NCBI RefSeq assembly: GCF_019649055.1
Contig: NW_026570221.1
Location: 4,420,720-4,484,719, forward strand
DNA from: Paramacrobiotus metropolitanus
Lineage: Eukaryota > Tardigrada > Eutardigrada > Parachela > Macrobiotidae
Length of the DNA stretch: 64,000 bases
Direction of reading: 5' to 3'
Of the stretch, positions 57,248 through 64,000 are shown piece after piece (positions within the stretch are counted from its first letter, which is position 1; each line of letters begins with the position of its first letter). Made by a program: the position numbers and the translations under genes. Under the pieces are notes generated by a model that was not told the DNA's origin, made no database searches, and saw only the letters and a list, made by a program, of their open reading frames with translations.

Positions 57248-59250
57248 TCGTTTTAATGTATTGGATACAATGCTAGTGTATCCAATGGGAATTTGGCAAG
57301 CCCAAATAGAGGTACTCTATGGAGAGCAGAAATGTCGCCTTCAGGCTTAAACCGCGAACCCTGTGTATATAGAGCTGGTGCAGAAGTGATACCGGCTGTG
57401 TACATTTTTTATTATTTTGCCATTTTATCACATGGTGCACAGAATTTTTAAAAAATGTTTATCTGAAAGTCGTCCTACTTTTGAACGCACCCTTCAGGAT
57501 GGTCCAGTCTTTTCAGTCCTGTAATTCAGAACGTTTTCTTTGCCAACCCTGAGACAGCTTTCAAGAAACAGAATACCCATACCCAACTCTAGGCTATCAG
57601 AAAATGTGTTTAGTTAACATAAGGCATTTTTAAAAAATGTATTTGATCAGCGTAACAACCTGGGTGGCGCGCCCTCTGTAATTTAAACCAGCGAAAAAAT
57701 ATTGTGTCCAGCAGTGATTTTTTCACCACAAAATAATATGTCAAAAAAACAATGCAAGAAGGCATAGAAGTACGCGAGAGTGAAAATTTCTGCGTTTGTG
57801 CTGTACCGGCACACTTTCTATATTAGAGCAATCAATGCAATGTAACAGCGCGCCTCACAATTGATAATGACAAAAATTAATTATTACAGTGTACATGGTA
57901 CTTGATTTACCTTATTGTTTTAACATATCTAATGGTAATAGCATAGTGAAGTTGTTTAATATCTGCAAAAATTCCCGATACTTCCGAAGTTTATTGCAAA
58001 TGTGCAATGTTATTTTGTTACATATCTGTATTATCTTGGCGCAAATGCGCCATCCACACCACCGGTATTACCACACAGTATCATGCTTGTTAAGTACCTG
58101 CAGTGTAACCAAAAATATAAGTATACAATACACAGCATTTAAACTTTAATTAGATGCAGACCCGGACCACCTTTAAAAGCAGATAAAATTTCGACTTTAG
58201 AAAATGCTGTGTAAGTATAATTAAGAATCATTGCAGGGCTGATTAATTAAACAGGCTCTTCTACAATATGATTTTGGAGGGCTTTGCGTCGACTTTGGAA
58301 ATACAATCTCTGAACGGGGTTGCTTTTTCGTTGCATATGCTGACATAGGCGGTGTATCGAGCATATTACGCCTCCGGAAGTTGTGACCGATTGGCCGTTT
58401 CAGCAGGGACAATGTACTACGGCAGCATCATGCTGTATTTAAAACTGATTAGTTTTGGTCAACACATCATTTTGTTTCAATACACCGCATTATGCATACA
58501 ATGCACCGCGAGCTCCACTGCTCCGATCATAAGGCATAAGCGGCGTCAGAAAAGGTTAATACTGCATAACAATTCCCCGTACATAATAAATACTGTTTTT
58601 CATGCATACACAGTGTTCTTACTCAGTGAACAATAAAATTAAACACCTTTCCCGTACTAACTCTATATACTTGTACCCGGCGTTAACAAGGGACGCCGTT
58701 AACAGGCAAAACAAGAATTAATCGAACCGATCAATCGGGGGAAAATTTTCTTTGCGGATAAAAAGGAGGTTGAAATATAATGTGCACGCAGGAAGCTGCA
58801 AGATGCTTACAAGCACCATGCAGCCATCTGCGTGCACATTTCTAGGAGGGGGGATGCCGAAATACAGCCGGATCCGCAATCGTGTAAGTTCCGGCACAGT
58901 AAAATAAATCCCGCAATTACAACAGCTGTCGCCATCCGATAACATTACGAAACTGCAGATCAGCAGTAGAATCTGGCGCGGATAACAGAATTATAGAGGG
59001 CTTATATATGTATATTACATTTTCTTATGATGCCATAAGTATGCGCATAATTTAACAAGGCGTCCGTCCCACAACGTTGTGGCAGGAAATGCGTGGCGGA
59101 CCTGCGGTTACCGACATGGCGAGAGAAACCCTGTACCGTATCCATGAAACGATGCTAAAGACAGTACTGTACGAAATCATAATAATTATGGAAGGAAGAC
59201 GTTTGTACATACAGTGTATAAGTACACTGTATGTACATTTTTAACGGTAG
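57248..59250. other. Intergenic, nothing recognised except a small hairpin
   Basis: Short frames only. A hairpin at about 58,780-58,841 has arms TGTGCACGCAGGAAGCTGCA and its approximate complement. Confidence 0.4.
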
Positions 59251-61450
59251 TAACGATACTATCGTTAAAAATTTATTCGTCGCGGTGTCTACCATACAAG
59301 TGCGTGTCGTTGTACAGTCTGTACGCTTCCATCGCGCTTTTGGTGCTTATTAATCGGTTCGCGCTAAAGGACCTTTGATCGGTGCATCACTGGATTTGAT
59401 GGTTGTTTTGGTGAAGGGGTTCAGTTAACCTGCCGTTCGTAAGAACGTCAGGTCGAGTAAATCGTTAAAATTGCTGTACACGCTTGTATAATGTGCTGCC
59501 TGCACGCCGCATTAAATTATTACAAGCTTTTGCCCGTCCGAATGTGCTGATCTTTTCCATAATGGTACTACTATTCTGTATCTGTTTTTTTTCACTGTAG
59601 CGGTTACTGTGTTCGTAGTTTTGCTGACAAAAGCGGTTACTTATTGTTGACCAATACGGAAAAGACAAGATCGAACGATCTCCTACAAATTTGAGAAAGT
59701 TTTAGTTTTTTCTGCATGCTGAAGTGTTCGCAATCTTAACGGTTCAGATCCGTGTTTGATTTTGCATAGGAAGTAGAAAAAGGCAGAACTGACGAAATTT
59801 CTCTTGAAGTTATTTATCACGGTGCTTGACCGGTGGCGGAAGTTGGGCTTCCTGGGTAGCGAAGCCGACAATTACGCGATAAAAGATTTTAAGATGGCAT
59901 AAAAGGCATTATAAGGGTCAAGTTCAGGTACAGAGTACAACTGCCCACAGTTTCCACGAGAACGATATAATCAGTGCAACAACACTTTCTTGCCGAACCG
60001 GGTTGTTTTCTTCGGCTGATTCGTACCTGGACTCGCATTATATAACTAGCTACTGTACTGTCAAAGTTGAGTATTATATTGCACTGAACTGAGCTATTGC
60101 AGTCTTTCTTTCGTACGTCTCTTTTGTATCGCGGGATTCCGTGCATTCCGTGCATTCCGAGGCGGCTGCTGCCCGCATCTGCACTATGTCAAAGTTTACG
60201 TATCTGTAGATGGTTCGTCCCGTCATTTCCTTGCTCGCGATCCTTTTCCGGCTTGAGACCGCTCAAGCGGTCCTAAGCCGCTCTAGTCGACCATGTTTTT
60301 CAGTGTTATTGAGTGAGGTGATTTTCACGTAGCGCATTGCCATCGCGCGCTGCCGATTTTTCTCTCGTTCGGCTTTCCGGTAAAACAACGTGCCATTCCC
60401 CTTTTCCATCGCATTTTCCCTTAGGGAAAGCGTGTTGCATACCCTCACATGTAACACCACCAAGCTGACGGATGCGATATGCGACGAGTGACATGCCTAG
60501 GCTCTGGACTTCGACTTCCGCCCATCGAAGTGGCTGGCAGGTCGGATGGCCGTGATTCGTGTGTGATTATGGGTGCCACCGTGTATAATTAATATAATTT
60601 TTACGGTATATGTTTCCGCCGTCAATCGTCGCGATGCGCTGCAACACGTTCTCGCCGAGCATTTATAACACACCGTATCTGCGTTTAGGAGTTGGCTAAT
60701 CGGGCGGTGGAATGGCACCACAGCATCGAGCGGTAATATTCCATTGGCCGAGAAGCCAAGGACGCCGCTAAATTATGAACTTACTGCATATTTCCTGTAA
60801 AGTTTGCGAGAAATTGGTGACTACTATATACGCTCATGCTGTTAGTGTTGACTGTGGAGAACACCGGTAAATTGCTGTACTGATGTACGTACGGTAGTTA
60901 GTGCAAAGATGGTTGCACTACCGTCTACCATGTATTTATTATGCAAGAATGTGATAATGTAACGTGTTTATTTGTTTATTTAATATGTATTTGCTTGAAG
61001 GTAGTAGTTTGTATTTATTAACCATGCGACTACCTATTTATTTTTATACTTTATCAGTACTTGTATAGTAGCCACGTATTGTGAATCGAAACCAAAAGAT
61101 TAAATGGTATGCTACAAATTTTACAAATTTAAAATCTTGTATCTGGACTTTGCTTTATTCGTAAACCATACGGTTTGGCTTCGCCTTTTTTTCTGTACGT
61201 ACTTGGAGTTGAATTAAGCATCTCAGGAATGACTAAATTGTTATCGAAATGAAATTGTGTAAGTTACGCTTACCGACAACAAAGTGGACAATTACGCGAT
61301 GAACGATAGGAAGCTCGCAAAAACCGGATTAAAGGCAAAAGTGCAGATGCAGCTGTATTGTACAAACGGAGCGCTCGCTAGAACAGTACAATTAATTTTA
61401 ATACGGACTTCTCGCCGACAGTCATGTTATTCCTATTAACTGCTTGGTAT
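59250..61450. repeat. Dispersed repeat family, copy 4
   Basis: Same block order as at 48.5-52.5 kb: CGCGGTGTCTACCATACAAG (59.28), GACAATTACGCGATAAAAG (59.87), TTTTTCAGTGTTATTGAGTG (60.30), GGGTGCCACCGTGTATAATT (60.57), CGATGCGCTGCAACACG (60.63), stem-loop (60.69), GGACAATTACGCGATGAACG (61.29). The start and end blocks are alike, as in copies 2-3. Confidence 0.7.
60693..60758. repeat. Conserved stem-loop, copy 4, degraded
   Basis: TGGCTAATCGGGCGGTGGAA against TTCCATTGGCCGAGAAGCCA; loop CACAGCATCGAGCGG is conserved though the stem has more mismatches. Confidence 0.6.
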
Positions 61451-61614
61451 ATACAAACGCACTCGTGTGCCATTGCCAACCATCAAAATCTCGTATTTTC
61501 GCTCCGTTAAAGTGAGTTTGTCAGCGCGGTCCAGTAAAACAACACTGTTGGAAAACCCTGCATGCCACTGTGGGCGAATGACACAGGGAGCGGAATCGCC
61601 AGCATTTTGGCATT

Positions 61615-61665
61615 CCCCATCCGAAAACGTTGCAGTCGGATTGACTGCAACGTTTGTGGATGGGG
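61615..61665. repeat. 23-bp-arm hairpin
   Basis: CCCCATCCGAAAACGTTGCA + GTC, 5-nt loop, then GACTGCAACGTTTGTGGATGG + GG; two mismatches. No context to assign a role. Confidence 0.75.
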
Positions 61666-63615
61666 TATGAAGAAATGCAGATGCGGAATGCTTGACCGAA
61701 TTAATAACATCACCCATCGAACAGCTTGCTACGCACGACCTGAAGTCACTTCAGCGCATTTGTTATCGAATAGGAAATCTTGCTGCCGCGGCGATGAGCC
61801 AGCGGATGTAGCGGTTTTGCTCCGTTAGTATCAGAAGAGGATTAAACGGAAACACTCGCGTGCTTTTCGTTAATTATCAGCGAGTTGGTAAGATGAACCG
61901 TATACACTTATGCGATAACCGGTAAGCACCGAGACCGAAGAATTCGCGAGATGATCGGTTATTGTGGAACAACTATTTGGTTTGTTTGTTTATTCTGTTT
62001 CAGTAGTCTTTATTTTAGCTTTATAGTTATTACGTTATGGAAATGGTCATATTATGTGCAAGAAACATCGCGGGAATTAGTACGAAGTCTGAAGCGAGTC
62101 GACTGACAAGATACTACAAGTACATACTACACTACAGTATACAGGTATTAACATTCTGTACATGTACAAGTCAGACTACAAATTGAGCATAAATTGAAAC
62201 AGCGAAAAATACAAAAACACGGTTCACGCCAAACTGTAGTGCAGTGGCGCTGACAGTGCGCTAATTTTGCTGTACCTGTTCCTTTATATCAACAGTATAT
62301 GCTCCATTTGTCTGGCTTGTACATGTATTCTTATTCTGTGACCTGTTTGTGAACTGGCGTATGCTAACATGAATGCTGTCATAAAGACTGCTTTAAATTG
62401 TTGCGGCAATCGTACCAATGAATCAGCACCGCTCGTGCAAGTGATCGTCATAGTATTGCGACAACGTGATGGTCTCACCAGGATCCCGGTTTAATTTGAA
62501 ACGAATTTGTACTACTCGTAGGCGAGAAACAAGTGGAGCAGTCCACAGATGAGCGGAAAGCCAGTGTTGAGTGTGCTACCACTTGCGACTTTACAAAGTG
62601 GCTTACAGCGCAATTAGTGCTGGCAAACTGTCTTATCGGTCTGGTTAGATTTTCCCGAGGAATACGTGAAGTGTCCCTCTGCAGCGGGCCCAGTATCCCC
62701 CGTATTCCACCGGTATTCTTGCGTGTTATGCCTGCATTCCACATGTATTCTGATTAAGAAAAACAAAAAATAAGAAAAGTAAGGAACCAAAATACCAAAA
62801 TACTTGTACTGTATTCAATAATGTACCTTCAGTGCTTTTTTCCGGGCAGTGCCAAATCGTCCATCGCATAATTAATCGTATGGATGTATGTAGCTACTAG
62901 CAACGCCAAAAGTCGGCACTGTTGTAGAGCTGCTGTGATACAGTACATAATAATTCCAATCAACAAATGTAATATGTCATTACATATACCAGATTTATCG
63001 AATCATAAACCCTGGGCTACAAATGTTGGTACGCCCTTAGGCCGGAGGGCTTCTATTGTGGGGAGGGCGGCCTATAATTCGATAATTACGGTAAACACTT
63101 TCCTAGGCATTAATTACGACAAATTATACAAAGACTGAAAATAAACCATCAATCATTTTTTTTTTCCTAACGAAAAAGATGCCTTATTCTAAATAAGACA
63201 CAGCAAGTCTGTGTCTCGGTTTCTCCAATTAGTTAAATCAACTAATGGTATGAAAAAAAATCTTGAAGTCAGTATCCTTAAGTACCGGTCTACGAAGCTT
63301 GAGTAAGTCAGACAGTCAAAAAATGGCAGTTGAATGGATTCCTTGGGGCTTGGATCGCATCTGTTGGCAAACTGCGCTCTGTTTTGGCATTGCCGACAAA
63401 ATTCTGCTTAATTTATAAAACTGTTTACGCCCGGAACTTACATTATGGGCAGGCACAACAAATAAGACATCAACGAAAAAGGCTATCGTCTCGCTGGTAC
63501 CGGTATATAGTATATAAAATTGCAGCTTCTTTCATTAGTCGCATTGTAATACAGTACAGTGCATAAAGAAATACATCGCGTATTACACAAGTAAGAAGAA
63601 AAGCAATCCTTGATG
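61666..63615. other. No gene recognised
   Basis: Short frames without domain signal; no repeat boundaries found. Confidence 0.4.
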
Positions 63616-64000
63616 TCATTGCCGTTCAGTTAATTTAAGGGCAAAATACACATCTTCCTTCTCAACCATGTCACTAAAAGTACCGAGAACAGATACTGCA
63701 TTTCCTTGCTGAATCTCGATACCAATCCTCTGACGCAAAAACTCTCCTGAGCGAGGGTTGCCTGTATAGTCACAAATCTTTCTTGACAAATCTTTAAAGA
63801 ACTTTTTCGACAGCGGTCCAAATGTTCCCGTAGTTTCGAACGCCAGCGGTTGAACGATATAGCGATCTGCCAGCCCGCCATGCTTTCCTAACTTCCGACT
63901 TTCCCGTATTTCCGCTGCACTCCCCGGCACCGTAAGTCTGGCCGATGTAAGTTTGGGCAAATGTGTCTGCCACGGTAACATCCCACACTAGCGGCTTCCA
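63616..64000 (-). pseudogene. LINE ORF2 C-terminal fragment, frameshifted, runs off the window
   Basis: Frame 1 at the window end has WDVTVADTFAQTYI; after a shift near 63,940 the next frame has RKLGKHGGLADRYIVQPLAF, GNPRSGEFLRQRIGIEIQ and GNAVSVLGTF to a stop at 63,616. This is the same C-terminal tail as the 14.3-kb fragment. The upstream reverse transcriptase, if present, lies beyond 64,000. Confidence 0.65.

Noticed and set aside
33003-60758. Hammerhead ribozyme in the conserved stem-loop
   Set aside because: The CTGANGA...GAAA core is not present near the stem-loops.

Overview
This is eukaryotic nuclear DNA from an invertebrate. Genes are split by GT-AG introns, many of them only 50-125 bp, and most of the window is transposable-element sequence. 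The families present (a class A receptor with DPxxY in place of NPxxY, a thioester/alpha-2-macroglobulin protein, diverged Hsp70s, an extracellular leucine-rich-repeat protein and a 561-residue protein of no family I can name) suggest an ecdysozoan. A tardigrade is my best guess at low-to-moderate confidence; nothing in the window proves it.

Layout. 0-8.1 kb: the last exon(s) of a GPCR, a three-exon gene for an unrecognised 561-aa protein with a TA-flanked MITE in intron 2, and a thioester-protein pseudogene with at least four lesions. 8.5-14.3 kb: a 5.8-kb element with inverted ends (TGTAACCG...), minisatellite DNA inside both ends and Ulp1-protease/PHD-finger genes inside; it sits beside a LINE 3' fragment. 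14.7-20.8 kb: an Hsp70 gene on the minus strand whose 4-kb first intron holds a 1.5-kb inverted-repeat element. 24.4-26.1 kb: a second, far more diverged Hsp70-like protein on the plus strand that has lost the phosphate-binding glycines. 26.4-29.6 kb: a long-TIR element. 31.3-32.4 kb: a decayed DIRS/Ngaro-type retroelement. 36.4-38.5 kb: a secreted LRR protein with four C-terminal cysteine repeats, broken by three -1 frameshifts. 38.8-40.3 kb: a MITE and a hAT-type element with a perfect 8-bp target duplication. 41.6-47.9 kb: a foldback element with minisatellite arms and a perfect 9-bp duplication. 48.5-61.5 kb: copies of a dispersed repeat carrying a conserved 65-nt stem-loop, interrupted by a TTAA-flanked foldback element and by a 4.6-kb KDZ-superfamily transposon. 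63.6-64 kb: another LINE 3' fragment.

The most notable theme is shared architecture. Several unrelated elements (8.5-14.3, 17.2-18.7, 41.6-47.9 and 52.6-57.2 kb) carry tandem minisatellites in opposite orientation near their two ends. In the 52.6-57.2 kb element these arms enclose what looks like an intact, spliced KDZ transposase gene and a divergently transcribed PHD-finger gene, all joined by phase-consistent introns. Broken host genes lie next to long intact ones (both Hsp70s, the 561-aa gene, the KDZ genes), so base-level assembly error is an incomplete explanation for the frameshifts.
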